Origin: Bacillota bacterium
GTDB taxonomy: Bacteria > Bacillota > UBA4882 > UBA8346
NCBI GenBank assembly: GCA_023429995.1
Contig: JAEZCE010000052.1
Location: 252,103-316,102, forward strand
Direction: 5' to 3'
DNA length: 64,000 nt
The first letter of the stretch is position 1, and each line of letters begins with the position of its first letter. The translations under genes and the position numbers were made by a program. Shown piece by piece: positions 9,139 to 18,786 of this stretch. The notes below the pieces were generated by a model. The model ran no database searches. It saw nothing but the letters and a program-made list of their open reading frames with translations, and was not told the origin of the DNA.

Positions 9139-10752
9139 ATGAAAAAGATAGCATTACAAGTTAAAACTGCAGCCTTAGGAATACTTGTTTTATCCTTTTG
9201 GGTTTTAAGCGGGTTCGTGGGGGATGCAAGTACGATTAAGTCGCTTATCTCACCGGGTGAGATCGATATTTTGGGGAAGGGATTCAATTCCCTGAACCGC
9301 AATTTTATTTCAGATGATAAATGTTTAAAATATAGCACCAATATTGATAGTAGTTTACCAGGAATCATGACTAGCACGGCTTATTATTTCGTTGATTCCA
9401 AAAAGGAATTGGAAGACAAGCTTTTAACCAATTTCTCCTCCAATTCGGGGGCTCCGGATTCAACATTAAAATCACGAATTACCGATTCGATTATCAGCAA
9501 TACCTCGTTTTCGGCGGATAAAATTACCCTCATCGGATATTGGAAACAAGAAGATAAAAAGTTTTTTTCCGGTGAATTGCCGATCATGACGGATGAGGGC
9601 CTTTCTATTTTTAAAAGTAATCCCAAAATTTTTTTTAAAACGTTTGGTGATAAGTATGTAAGCGCAGTAACTTTTGGGAAAATGTTTTTTGTGATTTACC
9701 AAGCGGATATTTCGGATTTTTCATCTTATTCAACCCGGGCGAAGAATGCGATTAAACGGGCAATGGAGCTTAACCTGAAAAAAATATTCGGGGTCCGGTT
9801 GTCAGCGCAAGAATCGGCTTTTGCCGGAGAAAGATTAGGGGATGTAAATATCCGAAGCAGTGTGTTCGGAACCAATCTCAGTAATAATTCGGGTCCATAT
9901 ACCAATGATGATTTTAGAGACTTATTAAAGAGGGCTAATGCAGGTCCTCCTGAAATTATTACGTGGGAATTAAAGGATTATACGAATATAGACAATCGCC
10001 CGGAAGAACGTTTTTATAATATTACTGATTATTTGAATATGGCTGATGAATGGTACAAACACCTGGCCTTTATGAATTATATGATTGCTAATTCCAAGCT
10101 GAGTTTTGATTTATTGTCGGAGTGCCGCTTAAACGTTGATAAAATTAATGAGCAACTGGAAATAGTTCGGAAGCTCGATTCGGATGCCCGAGTACCCAGT
10201 ACCAGAGAAAACGCTAAATTCGAGGAATTATATAAGAAATACATTCGGGAAATGAAAATTAGTCCCAAGACATATATGTTGCCTCCCTCCGGCAAGTCAT
10301 TGGAATTGGATTTAAGCGGGATCAATGACGTGGAATCCATCAAAATAGATTGTGACATCAAAGGAAGAAGGATTCTTTTCGGATCAAACAGTAAACCAAC
10401 ATATATTGTTCTTTATATTGTTGATGAAGATGGCAATTTGTCGGAAGTGGGAACCACTCCGGTCTATTCATCCGTAACAGCCACTTTATATGATGGAATT
10501 AAACTTTGTGATAAGTTCAAAATCGGTGTTTTGGATCCAAAGAGCAGACCCGGAGATAAGCCTGATCCATGGGCAACTCCAACCCCAACACCTCCTCCCG
10601 CGGGACCTGGAATCGGTGGAACACCTGGAAGAGGGGTTTATTTTGGAGGGTTCGGAGCTCCTGAATTGAAGATAACTTGTTCATATACAGAGAAAGTTAA
10701 TGATATTATCTGGGCTTATTTGCATAACAAGGATAAGGCTAAAAGCAGGTAA
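9139..10752 (+). CDS. Secreted protein of unknown function with a proline-rich C-terminal segment
   Basis: ATG 9139 is preferred over an in-frame start at 9112 because an ideal GGAGG lies seven bases before it. The 537-residue protein has an N-terminal signal sequence (AALGILVLSFWVLSGFVGDA). The middle is a mixed-charge globular region without recognisable motifs. Around residue 475 it has a low-complexity TPTPTPPPAGPGIGG linker, then a short C-terminal part. It is followed by a strong terminator. Envelope or surface location is likely; function unknown. Confidence 0.7.
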   Translation: MKKIALQVKTAALGILVLSFWVLSGFVGDASTIKSLISPGEIDILGKGFNSLNRNFISDDKCLKYSTNIDSSLPGIMTSTAYYFVDSKKELEDKLLTNFSSNSGAPDSTLKSRITDSIISNTSFSADKITLIGYWKQEDKKFFSGELPIMTDEGLSIFKSNPKIFFKTFGDKYVSAVTFGKMFFVIYQADISDFSSYSTRAKNAIKRAMELNLKKIFGVRLSAQESAFAGERLGDVNIRSSVFGTNLSNNSGPYTNDDFRDLLKRANAGPPEIITWELKDYTNIDNRPEERFYNITDYLNMADEWYKHLAFMNYMIANSKLSFDLLSECRLNVDKINEQLEIVRKLDSDARVPSTRENAKFEELYKKYIREMKISPKTYMLPPSGKSLELDLSGINDVESIKIDCDIKGRRILFGSNSKPTYIVLYIVDEDGNLSEVGTTPVYSSVTATLYDGIKLCDKFKIGVLDPKSRPGDKPDPWATPTPTPPPAGPGIGGTPGRGVYFGGFGAPELKITCSYTEKVNDIIWAYLHNKDKAKSR

Positions 10753-10801
10753 ATAAATACTGTGTTATCGGAGCGTATATATAATAGAATGTCCATCAAT
10801 G

Positions 10802-10840
10802 AAAAGATATACAATATTATGTATGTCTTTTCTTTTTTTT
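10802..10840 (+). terminator. Rho-independent terminator
   Basis: AAAAGATATACA pairs with TGTATGTCTTTT (one G-T wobble) around a 6-base loop and runs into a T-tract. It separates the 9139 gene from the convergent ger operon and could serve both. Confidence 0.75.
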
Positions 10841-10879
10841 GACTCCTTAGGCTTTTCTTATTAATTTCCGGAAAGCGGA

Positions 10880-11095
10880 TTAATATTTCAGATGCAAAAT
10901 GTCCTCGATTACATATTTGATGAACAGCATTGGACTCGGTATCTGGACACCTAAGACATATAACAGGCTTAAAATGAATGCTATGGTATGAAAAAAGGAA
11001 AAGGCAATAAGCTCCCGCCAATATTTTTCCTTTAAAAGAATTGGTATTTGGAAAGAAGCAACCAAAATAAAAATAATAATTATTAGAAAGGTCAT
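10880..11095 (-). CDS. Small two-helix membrane protein of the ger operon
   Basis: 71 residues: a first hydrophobic helix (TFLIIIIFILVASF), then PILLKEKYWRELIAFS, a second helix (FILSLLYVLGV) and IPSPMLFIKYVIEDIL. I recall small proteins with the pattern LIKKK-WRELI-FS ... LGV-IPSP at the ends of gerA operons, where they are believed to modulate the receptor in the forespore inner membrane. Here it is the last gene, 16 bases after the third gerAB, in the same orientation, so co-transcription is likely. Confidence 0.75.
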   Translation of the reverse strand: MTFLIIIIFILVASFQIPILLKEKYWRELIAFSFFHTIAFILSLLYVLGVQIPSPMLFIKYVIEDILHLKY

Positions 11096-11111
11096 TGGCT
11101 TTTTTAAATTT

Positions 11112-12209
11112 TCACCCTTTCTTCGGCAGATTGCGTATTTTGGTGATAAACATAGTTAAAACCGGAAAGATATGTACAAAAGGGCTTGTAAACATAATTC
11201 CGGTATTTTGAGAGGTTTTAAAGTGTTCCCCCATGGAAGGATATACGATAATCGCCAGAATGATGGCTACACATCCCAGCGGAAAAATTAGGGGGGAATA
11301 GGTTCGTAAGCAGAGCAACTGTGACAATAATAATATAACTCCGTAAAATAGAATACTGCATTTAAAAAACATTCCCAAGATATACCCGGCCGCGAACAAA
11401 ATATCCATTCGGGATAAAAATCCAAAATTAATCAATCGGACTACTTGACAAGACGGAGAAAGCAAGAAAGCTTCGGTATCGCCAAGAATAGCCGTGTTCC
11501 GGATGGAAATAACCATGAACAGCGCCGCTCCCAATAATAAACCGGATAAGGTAGCCGTTGCCGTATGTTGATTGCCATGTAATGCAAGATAGATGGTAAG
11601 AAAGACGACCAATTCTCCAAAGGGGATTTCAGTGATGATTTGAACGCCGTGCAAAAAATTTTTGAATGATAATGATAATTCTCCTAAGGGCAGAAGATTG
11701 GAAAAATTTATCTTGGTAAACAGCATGAGAGTCGCGCTGATGACGAATAAGATGACGGTGCCGACGATAAAAGGACAAATTCTGGCCAATACCTCGATGC
11801 CGTTCCAAACAGCATAAGCGCAGGTAAAAGTGAAGACAATTAGAAAAACTTCTAAAGGGGTATCCCGCATAAAAAACGTGGTATAGAAGTTTCCCAAGTC
11901 TCTGATGTTAAAAGATAGGGTCAGTAAAAAGTAGCCTAGATATAATATGGAAATAGTCGTACCCAGATAAGTGCCATAAACCATCCGGTTAATCAAAGCG
12001 AAGTTCTTACCGGGGAATCTTTTGGCCAACCAGGCAAAGATATATACGAAAGGAACAATAAATACCAAACCGGACAGTATCACCAACCACGTGTTATGTT
12101 TGACCAGATTCGATGCAAAAGAGGTCAACAAAATCGACCCTTCAATAAAACCGGTGATTAAAAGGAATAGCTGAAAATCCGAAATTTTGCCTTGTTCAAT
12201 ATTCATCAT
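11112..12209 (-). CDS. GerAB-family spore germination permease, copy 3
   Basis: 365 residues with about ten membrane helices, of the GerAB/Spore_permease (APC superfamily) type. It begins GKISDFQLFLLITGFIEGS and carries the typical AWNGIEVLARICPFI, PLGELSLSFKNFLHG and TEIPFGELVVFL stretches. GerAB is the inner-membrane subunit that binds the germinant in GerA-type receptors. Its ATG directly abuts the TGA of the upstream paralogue, so translation is coupled. It is the most diverged of three tandem copies by eye and may give the receptor a different germinant. Confidence 0.92.
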   Translation of the reverse strand: MMNIEQGKISDFQLFLLITGFIEGSILLTSFASNLVKHNTWLVILSGLVFIVPFVYIFAWLAKRFPGKNFALINRMVYGTYLGTTISILYLGYFLLTLSFNIRDLGNFYTTFFMRDTPLEVFLIVFTFTCAYAVWNGIEVLARICPFIVGTVILFVISATLMLFTKINFSNLLPLGELSLSFKNFLHGVQIITEIPFGELVVFLTIYLALHGNQHTATATLSGLLLGAALFMVISIRNTAILGDTEAFLLSPSCQVVRLINFGFLSRMDILFAAGYILGMFFKCSILFYGVILLLSQLLCLRTYSPLIFPLGCVAIILAIIVYPSMGEHFKTSQNTGIMFTSPFVHIFPVLTMFITKIRNLPKKG

Positions 12210-13304
12210 TCATCGGTATCCTTTCTTTGGCAAATTGCGGATTTTGGCAATGAATAGCGATAAAGGTGGAAAAATAAATATGAGAGGGAAAAAGTACATA
12301 ATCTCAACATTTTGAGCACTTTGAAGATGAGCTGGTGATGACGGATATAAGATAATCCCTAAAATAATCGTGATGCATCCCAAAGGAAAGAGCATTGGTA
12401 AATATGTTCGCAGCTCGAGTATTTGGGAGAAGAATAATGCAGTAACATAAAATAAGACGCTGCATTTCAAGAATATCCCGAAGGTATGCCCGGCCGCGAA
12501 TAAGATATCTAGCCTGGATAAAAACCCGAGATTAATCAGCCGGGCAACCTGAAATGATGGCGAAACCAACAGGGCTTCGGTGTTGCCGAGCACAGCCGTA
12601 TTCCGTATGGTAATAATCATAAAAAAGGCTGCCGCTAATAATAAAGCGGATAAGAAAGTCTTTACCTTCGGCTTATTATCACTTAAAGCAAATGCGAGGG
12701 GTAGAACAACTATCAATTCTCCAAAGGGAATTTCGGCGATGATCTGGGTGCTGTGAATAAAATTTTTGAATGTTAGTTCTCCGATGGGGAGAAAATTGGA
12801 GAAATCCATCTTGGGAAGCAACATAAAAGTAGTGCCGATAATTACGAGGGAAACATAAGTTATGATAAAGGGTGCGATTCGGGCCAACACCTCTATGCCT
12901 TTCCAGGATGCATAAGCACAGACGCAAGTGAAAATAATTGAAAAAACCTCTATGGGGGTGTCCCGCATAAAAAAATTAATATAAAAATCTCCTACATCTT
13001 TGATGTTTAAAGACAAGATTAGCAAAAAATAACTTAGATAAAAAAAGGAAATCGCTGTACCCAAATAACGGCCATAAACAATCCTGTGAATCCGGGCAAG
13101 ATTTAAACCGGGAAATCTTTTGGCAAGTGAGGCGTAGATATAACAGAAGGGAACGATGATTGCCAGGCCGGATAATATCGTCAGCCAAGCGTCGTGTTTG
13201 GCAAGATTGGATACAAAATAGACTAAAAAAGTGGATCCCTCAATGAAGCCCACTATCAGAAATATTAATTGTGAACTCGATATTTCCCCTTTTTCAATGT
13301 TCAT
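12210..13304 (-). CDS. GerAB-family spore germination permease, copy 2
   Basis: 364 residues, the same ten-helix architecture as its neighbours: SQLIFLIVGFIEGSTFLVYF, ASWKGIEVLARIAPFI, MDFSNFLPIGELTFKNFIHS and AEIPFGELIVVLPL. It starts three bases after the stop of copy 1 and ends adjacent to copy 3. Copies 1 and 2 share long identical stretches, suggesting a recent tandem duplication. Only one GerAA and one GerAC are present, so the B subunits probably compete for, or co-assemble with, the same partners. Confidence 0.92.
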   Translation of the reverse strand: MNIEKGEISSSQLIFLIVGFIEGSTFLVYFVSNLAKHDAWLTILSGLAIIVPFCYIYASLAKRFPGLNLARIHRIVYGRYLGTAISFFYLSYFLLILSLNIKDVGDFYINFFMRDTPIEVFSIIFTCVCAYASWKGIEVLARIAPFIITYVSLVIIGTTFMLLPKMDFSNFLPIGELTFKNFIHSTQIIAEIPFGELIVVLPLAFALSDNKPKVKTFLSALLLAAAFFMIITIRNTAVLGNTEALLVSPSFQVARLINLGFLSRLDILFAAGHTFGIFLKCSVLFYVTALFFSQILELRTYLPMLFPLGCITIILGIILYPSSPAHLQSAQNVEIMYFFPLIFIFPPLSLFIAKIRNLPKKGYR

Positions 13305-13307
13305 GAT

Positions 13308-14405
13308 TTATAGATATCCTTTTTTTGGCAAGTTGCGTATTTTGGCAATCAATAGCGATAGAGGCGGGAAAATAAATATAAAAGGGAAATAGAACATAAT
13401 TTCCACATTTTGAGCACTTTGAAGATGCGCTGTTGCCGATGGATATAAGACCATCTCCAGAATGACAGCGATACATCCCAAAGGGAAGATCATCGGCAAA
13501 TAGGTTCGTAGTCCCAGTATTTGGGATAACAATAGCACAGTACTGTAAAATAAGATACTGCATAATAAAAAATTTCCGAAGGTATGGCCGATCGCGAATA
13601 AAATATCCATTCTAGACAAAAATCCGATATTAATCATCCGAGCAGTCTGAAATGACGGTGAAACCAGTAAAGCCTCGGTGATACCAAGTATAGCCGTATT
13701 CCGTATGGCAATGACCATAAAAAAGGCTACCGATAATAATAAGCCCATTAAGAACGTCCTCGCCGTGTGCTTATTATCATTTAAAGTAAACATGATGGGC
13801 AAAAAGACTGTCAATGATGTTCCAAAGGGGATTTCGGCGAGGATCTGGGTGCTATGTATAAAATTCTTAAGTGTTAGCTCCCCAATGGGTAGGAAATTGG
13901 AAAAATCCATCTTAGGAAGCAACATGAAAGCAGTAACGATAATGATTAAAGAAACAATAGTTACGATAAAGGGAGCGATTCGGCCTAACACCTCGATGCC
14001 GTTCCAAGCGGCATAAGCACAGGCGAAAGTGAAGACAATTAAAACAATTTCCGGAGGGGTATCCCGTATAAAAAAGTTGATATAGAAATCGCTTACATCC
14101 TTTGTGCTTAAAGATAATAGCAATAATAGTTCTCCTAGATAGAATAAGGAAATCACTGTACCTAAATATCGGCCGTAAATGCTCTTGTTAACCTGGACGA
14201 AATTCAGGCCGGGAAATCTTTTTGAGAGCAGGGCGTATACATATCCAACGGGAACGATGATTGCCAGGCCGGATAATACCGCCAGCCAAGTATCATGCCC
14301 GGTAAGGTTGGTAACCAAGGAGAGCAAAAAAACCGTTCCCTCAAGATGCCCCATTAACAAAAAAATGAATTGTAAATTGGATATTTTTCCTTTTTCAATG
14401 TTCAA
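13308..14405 (-). CDS. GerAB-family spore germination permease, copy 1
   Basis: 365 residues, ten predicted helices. It has NLQFIFLLMGHLEGTVFLLS at the N-terminus, AWNGIEVLGRIAPFI in the middle and MDFSNFLPIGELTLKNFIHS, shared almost exactly with copy 2. It is the first of three tandem gerAB genes, 27 bases downstream of gerAC. A germinant such as an amino acid is expected to bind in the membrane core; which one cannot be told from sequence. Confidence 0.92.
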   Translation of the reverse strand: MNIEKGKISNLQFIFLLMGHLEGTVFLLSLVTNLTGHDTWLAVLSGLAIIVPVGYVYALLSKRFPGLNFVQVNKSIYGRYLGTVISLFYLGELLLLLSLSTKDVSDFYINFFIRDTPPEIVLIVFTFACAYAAWNGIEVLGRIAPFIVTIVSLIIIVTAFMLLPKMDFSNFLPIGELTLKNFIHSTQILAEIPFGTSLTVFLPIMFTLNDNKHTARTFLMGLLLSVAFFMVIAIRNTAILGITEALLVSPSFQTARMINIGFLSRMDILFAIGHTFGNFLLCSILFYSTVLLLSQILGLRTYLPMIFPLGCIAVILEMVLYPSATAHLQSAQNVEIMFYFPFIFIFPPLSLLIAKIRNLPKKGYL

Positions 14406-14432
14406 ATCCCGGAGAGCCCTTTCTACTGTTCC

Positions 14433-15617
14433 TTATTCTGGTGGCGGCGCTAGAGGCGGAATCGTCAATCCCACCCCGTGAATGACGCAGTTGATGTCCA
14501 CGTCTACCTGAAGCTCTGGAAAGATTTGGTCCCATTTATCCTTAATTTTTCGCCACTCTTTGGGATTAGACTTGTGAATCGCCTCGCTGAATCCAAAAAT
14601 ATCCGCGTTAAATTCCTTGGCTTTGGTCAGAGCCGCGTCGATCTCATTTTGAATGATGCTGGCTTCACGCCGGGCTAAGGATTTTAGTTCATCCGGTTTG
14701 GTCAGCTCTTCCGGACTCATCTGGCAGTTGAGATTGCCTTCTTCTTGAATGTTGACTTTAATTACGATCTTATCTTTGATAAATACCGGTTTTACTTTGG
14801 TACGGGAACGAGTAATCTCAAACCCGGCCATTCCGCCTGGAACATTGATAATAATGGCGCCCTGTTTGACCTTGCCCTGTACCCATAAAACCCCCCGGGT
14901 TTGCCGGCCGTCCAATGTGCCAACCAGGCGATCTCCTTTAAAAACGGCCGTACCGCTTAAGAACAGCTTTTTCTTCCCTCCGGCCTCATTGATTTTAATG
15001 AGCGTAGCGATTGGCGCGACGGTTTTACTTAATAAGCGGGTCGCAAAATCCTGTAAATTGATCATCACATTCTTGGAGGAGAATGATTGGGCTTGGATTA
15101 ACTGGCTGATTTCCATAGCGGACACTTTTTCCAGATCTCCGGGAGCATTCAAAATAGCGCCGGCCTTATCTTCGGCAACCAAAATCCACATTGTCGGCCG
15201 TGGTTCATTATTCCGGACAAAGTAATCGAGCACCAAGCGGACCCCTTGCCTGGCTTGCTCATTGCCTAGAATGATCACTTGATTATGAGGCCAATATAGC
15301 TTGCGATCGGTTTCCACCAGAAAATTCTGCGCCGCGTCAAAAACGGTTTTTCCCGTCCTGGATTTGACTATAAAGGGCTGTTGTTGGCCGCTACCGCCTC
15401 CACCAGTTCCGCCACCGCCACCTCCAGATTGGGATGCGCTGGGTTTAAAGATTTGCAACGTCAATTGAACAGTTCCCGGCTTTTTGCCGCGATCAATTGC
15501 CGTTCCGGCGACTATAGCCAGTTGGTTGAGTTCGTGGTAACTCCAACAACCGTTGGTGAATAAAACGACAATGATGAGCCCAAACCGGCAAAACCATTGA
15601 ATGATTGATCTTTTCAT
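14433..15617 (-). CDS. GerAC-family germinant receptor lipoprotein
   Basis: 394 residues of the Ger(x)C family. A lipoprotein signal (GLIIVVLFTNGC, lipidated Cys near residue 24) is followed by WSYHELNQLAIVAGTAIDRG, the family's opening motif. A glycine-serine-rich insert (SQSGGGGGGTGGGGSGQQQ) near residue 65 is unusual and probably a surface loop. The C-terminal third (EFNADIFGFSEAIHKSNPKEW) is typical. The protein sits on the outer face of the spore inner membrane and depends on Lgt, which is encoded at 33196. It overlaps gerAA by four bases (ATGA). Confidence 0.9.
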   Translation of the reverse strand: MKRSIIQWFCRFGLIIVVLFTNGCWSYHELNQLAIVAGTAIDRGKKPGTVQLTLQIFKPSASQSGGGGGGTGGGGSGQQQPFIVKSRTGKTVFDAAQNFLVETDRKLYWPHNQVIILGNEQARQGVRLVLDYFVRNNEPRPTMWILVAEDKAGAILNAPGDLEKVSAMEISQLIQAQSFSSKNVMINLQDFATRLLSKTVAPIATLIKINEAGGKKKLFLSGTAVFKGDRLVGTLDGRQTRGVLWVQGKVKQGAIIINVPGGMAGFEITRSRTKVKPVFIKDKIVIKVNIQEEGNLNCQMSPEELTKPDELKSLARREASIIQNEIDAALTKAKEFNADIFGFSEAIHKSNPKEWRKIKDKWDQIFPELQVDVDINCVIHGVGLTIPPLAPPPE

Positions 15618-17227
15618 TTTGGAGGCTTATCTTGTCCATTTTTCGGAGGGTGAGGCATCAAGCGGAACTTTTGCCGTTCCTTGGCATCGGCGGCAGCAAG
15701 CATCGACGGCCGTTTCCGCATCATCCACCAGGGCCCCCGGATTAGGACATCCTGCCCAAGTCCGCGCAAATCCACCGGACTTAACGGGGCCAGGTAGGGT
15801 ACACCGAAGGAACGAATCGTCGCCAAATGGATCAGTATAACGAGCAAAGCGGTTATCAGGCCGAAGGCTCCTAACAATCCGGTAATGACGACTAATGAAA
15901 TCCGTAAGGGAGTCGTTTCATCCACTAAGGTGGGAAAAATAAACGTGGTCACCGCGGTAATGGCGATTACGATGACTGTCGGCGCAGCCACTAGTCCAGC
16001 CTGGACGGCCGCCTGGCCGATAACCAGGGCGCCTACGATACTGATGGCCTGACCAATGGGGCGTGGCAATCTGATACCACCCTCACGGATGAGCTCAAAG
16101 ACTAACCCCATCCCAATCACTTCAACCACTCTGGGAAAAGGGCTCCCTTCAGTGGCGGCCGCCATAGTAATCAGTAACGGCGTTGGCAGTAATTCTTGAT
16201 GAAAGGAGGTTAAAGCCACATAGGCGGCAGGGGATAAAAAACTAATTCCAAAAGCGATATAACGGATCCAGCGGATCAGTGTCGCAAAGATAAAATGAAA
16301 ATCATAGTCATCGGGATATTGAAAATTTTCAACAAACAAAAACGGCATGGTCAATACATAAGGAGTGCCGTCAATAAAAATTGCCGCCCGGCCTTCGGCG
16401 AGTTTAGCCGCCACCACATCGGGCCTTTCAGTATGACCAACGGTCGAAAAGAGCGATAACGGATGATCTTCAATAAATTGTTCGATGCTTCCTGATCCAA
16501 CAGCAATATCCGTCTTAATCCGATTTAATCTATGTTGGATCTCCGTAATCAAAGGATCGGGGGCAATTCCTTTCAAATAAGCGATGCATATATCGGTTTT
16601 GGATCTTTGACCTATCGTCATCGGTATAAAGGTTAAATCCGGATGGCCAATTTTGCGCCGGAGCATCGCCGTATTGCTTCTTAAAGTCTCGATAAATCCT
16701 TCTTTAGGGCCGCGAATGTTTACCTCTGCTTCAGGCTCTGTGATACTTCGTTTCTCCCAACCGGGCGTACTGATGATCACCGTAGAAGTGATTCCATCAA
16801 TTAATAATGCGGTATTACCAGCCAATACGCTCTCAATGGTCCGGCTTAAGTCGTCCAGCGCTTTGATTTCTCCCACAGAAATTAATTTGGCCATAATTTG
16901 AGGCAGCAATTGATCCGTAGGCATCGGGATTATTACTTCCGGTGGAGCCATTAATGGCTGTAGAATACTCCGTTCGATTTGTCTTTTATCGGTTAATCCA
17001 TCAATAAAAACCAAAGCTGCTCTGAGATTGTCTTTAATGCCGATGGTGAAGTCACGGACGATTAAATCTGCACTGGAATGAAGTGCGGTCTTAATTTTCT
17101 GGAGATTGCCTTGGAGTTGCTCTGAGATAGCGTCCGGCGTAGAAGCATCCTCTGCAAATTCCATTTTAATCCGTTCAATTTCTTGAAGCATTTTTTTGAA
17201 TATACGGCGTTTCGGGCGACGGTACAT
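15614..17227 (-). CDS. GerAA-family spore germination protein
   Basis: 537 residues of the GerA/SpoVAF family. A soluble N-terminal domain (to about 290) is followed by four to five membrane helices and a short basic tail. Recognisable stretches are VRDFTIGIKDNLRAALVFIDGL, GHTERPDVVAAKLAEGRAAI, ATLIRWIRYIAFGISFLSPA, ELLPTPLLITMAAATEGSPF and the family's PFPRVVEVIGM. It forms the oligomeric channel-like core of the germinant receptor. It is the first gene of the operon, with AAAGGA upstream of ATG and a sigma-G-type promoter about 40 bases further. Confidence 0.93.
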   Translation of the reverse strand: MYRRPKRRIFKKMLQEIERIKMEFAEDASTPDAISEQLQGNLQKIKTALHSSADLIVRDFTIGIKDNLRAALVFIDGLTDKRQIERSILQPLMAPPEVIIPMPTDQLLPQIMAKLISVGEIKALDDLSRTIESVLAGNTALLIDGITSTVIISTPGWEKRSITEPEAEVNIRGPKEGFIETLRSNTAMLRRKIGHPDLTFIPMTIGQRSKTDICIAYLKGIAPDPLITEIQHRLNRIKTDIAVGSGSIEQFIEDHPLSLFSTVGHTERPDVVAAKLAEGRAAIFIDGTPYVLTMPFLFVENFQYPDDYDFHFIFATLIRWIRYIAFGISFLSPAAYVALTSFHQELLPTPLLITMAAATEGSPFPRVVEVIGMGLVFELIREGGIRLPRPIGQAISIVGALVIGQAAVQAGLVAAPTVIVIAITAVTTFIFPTLVDETTPLRISLVVITGLLGAFGLITALLVILIHLATIRSFGVPYLAPLSPVDLRGLGQDVLIRGPWWMMRKRPSMLAAADAKERQKFRLMPHPPKNGQDKPPK

Positions 17228-17262
17228 GGTATTCCTTTAAATGCCATTCGTTGATTCGGATT

Positions 17263-17292
17263 TATTATGGATTAAAAATTAAAACCCTATGC
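17263..17292 (-). promoter_or_regulatory. Sigma-G-type forespore promoter for the ger operon
   Basis: On the minus strand GCATA (17292-17288), an 18-base spacer and CATAATA (17269-17263) match the sigma-G pattern (GNATA, 17-18 bases, CATNNTA) without mismatch. It lies about 36 bases before the gerAA start, where forespore expression is expected. Confidence 0.75.
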
Positions 17293-17411
17293 AAATTGTA
17301 AAGGGATTCGTGAAGACGATTATCACGGTATATACACGTAGCGTTCACCCGATCGACATAAAGGATGTTTACAATGGGATTATGATATTACAAAAAAGAG
17401 GAGGTATTTTG

Positions 17412-18188
17412 ATGGTAGCGAAAAAAATTTGGGTGCTGCTTCTGGTCGGGACATTATTGTTTGGAATTACCGGAATGGTTTTTGGAGCAGAGAACACGTC
17501 CCCTAAGGTATCGGATGGATTCCAGAGGGAGCCTGAAGCGCCGCCGGCGGGACCTGCGCAAATGGTTGGAGAATTTGAGAATGCCCTTGACGAACTGATT
17601 GCGGTAAAAGCAATCACCCCTGAGCAAAAAGGGAAAATCATTGAGTATTTTGAAAAGGCAAGGAAAGATGGAAAGCCGATAGATCCAAAGGCCTTGGCTG
17701 AGACTCCAAAAGAGGGCAATGATCCAATTCGTTTACTGGTAAAAGACGCTGTGATTAATCAAGACCAGGCGGCGGTTATTGAGAGAGTTTCTCCTAGATA
17801 TTTTTTCAGGTTCCGAGAAATGCCAAATCCGCCGGAGCCGGAAAAAATGAAAGACGATTTGCAAAAGAAACTTGATGGACTCGTACATTCAAAAGTAATT
17901 ACCGTTAAGCAAAAAGATACTATTTTAAAGTTCTGTATTGATAAATTTTTAAATGGACCCGGTAAAGAGCATGTTGAAAAAATTGAGAAAGATAATGGTA
18001 TGATAGAAAAATCGAATGATTTTTTCGCCCTGTTGGTTCAATGTGGAATCATTACCCAAAAGCAAGCGGATACAATAGCTGCAATTTCCGAAGCTATGCC
18101 TAAGCCGATGAAGGCAGGGAGACGCTTTAGCGCGTCTCATCCCCCAACACCACCAGAGCCCGAAAAAACAGAGGCGGAACCGCAATAA
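17412..18188 (+). CDS. Secreted protein with a duplicated helical domain
   Basis: ATG 17412 is chosen because GAGGAGG precedes it; the open frame begins earlier at 17289. The 258-residue product has a signal peptide (KKIWVLLLVGTLLFGITGMVFGA, read in two parts). Two similar helical units follow, about residues 45-125 and 145-235. Each has the pattern LD-LI--K-IT--QK--I, then a charged helix, then LLV--VI---QA--I, with MPNPPEPEK between them. The pattern recalls secreted DUF-type helical repeats but no family is named. A perfect terminator follows. It is divergent from the ger operon; a spore role is possible but unproven. Confidence 0.75.
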   Translation: MVAKKIWVLLLVGTLLFGITGMVFGAENTSPKVSDGFQREPEAPPAGPAQMVGEFENALDELIAVKAITPEQKGKIIEYFEKARKDGKPIDPKALAETPKEGNDPIRLLVKDAVINQDQAAVIERVSPRYFFRFREMPNPPEPEKMKDDLQKKLDGLVHSKVITVKQKDTILKFCIDKFLNGPGKEHVEKIEKDNGMIEKSNDFFALLVQCGIITQKQADTIAAISEAMPKPMKAGRRFSASHPPTPPEPEKTEAEPQ

Positions 18189-18206
18189 AAATCGGATGAT
18201 GATAAG

Positions 18207-18243
18207 AGCAAAAGACGATGAGCTTCATCGTCTTTTGCTTTAA
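18207..18243 (+). terminator. Rho-independent terminator
   Basis: A perfect 15-bp stem, AGCAAAAGACGATGA with TCATCGTCTTTTGCT, around a 3-base loop, followed by a short T-run. Confidence 0.85.
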
Positions 18244-18427
18244 AGATTTATAGGTTTGGGAGGGAGTCAGTGGTTCCAATATTACGACTGGGGATAAAAC
18301 AAGTGAAGGATTATAACGAATAGTGTCCAAGCTTATATATTTTAGATACATTCACTCCCACTATGCGTTGGGTCAGCTGATAGATGATGGATTTCAGCGG
18401 CCTTACTTGTTGAGACAATCACTGTTA

Positions 18428-18694
18428 TTATTTTGCAACTGCCGATGTTTTCTTTGCGTCAGCATTGGCGGCAACATTTGCAGTCTTCACGGTAGGGTCC
18501 AATGGATTGACTGGTTTGGGCGGCGCATAAACTGTCGTTTTGGACGCTACTTTTGGAGTGCGATCCGATAATTTAAGCGTGTCTCCGTCGAGGCTGGAAA
18601 TATCATTTTTATTTGGAGCAGTAACTTCTTTGGATTTAAATGGTGAAATGCGGGATAAAACAGCTTGATTGTTATTAACTGCTGAGATGGCCAA
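18428..18694 (-). CDS. Small hypothetical protein (88 aa), TTG start
   Basis: The start is TTG 18694, supported by AGGAGG ten bases upstream; no ATG is available. The product is hydrophilic, rich in Ala, Lys, Pro, Thr and Val, with no signal peptide or membrane segment and probably little fold (TVYAPPKPVNPLDPTVKTA). No family is recognised. It lies just downstream of hxlR in the same orientation, with about 90 bases between them. Confidence 0.55.
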   Translation of the reverse strand: MAISAVNNNQAVLSRISPFKSKEVTAPNKNDISSLDGDTLKLSDRTPKVASKTTVYAPPKPVNPLDPTVKTANVAANADAKKTSAVAK

Positions 18695-18786
18695 GTTTTT
18701 AGTTCCTCCTTAGTTTTTCCTTTGACTCCCATCTTGTATATCGAAATCGAAAATTTGAAATTCCTTTGAAATGGATAATTTTGTTA

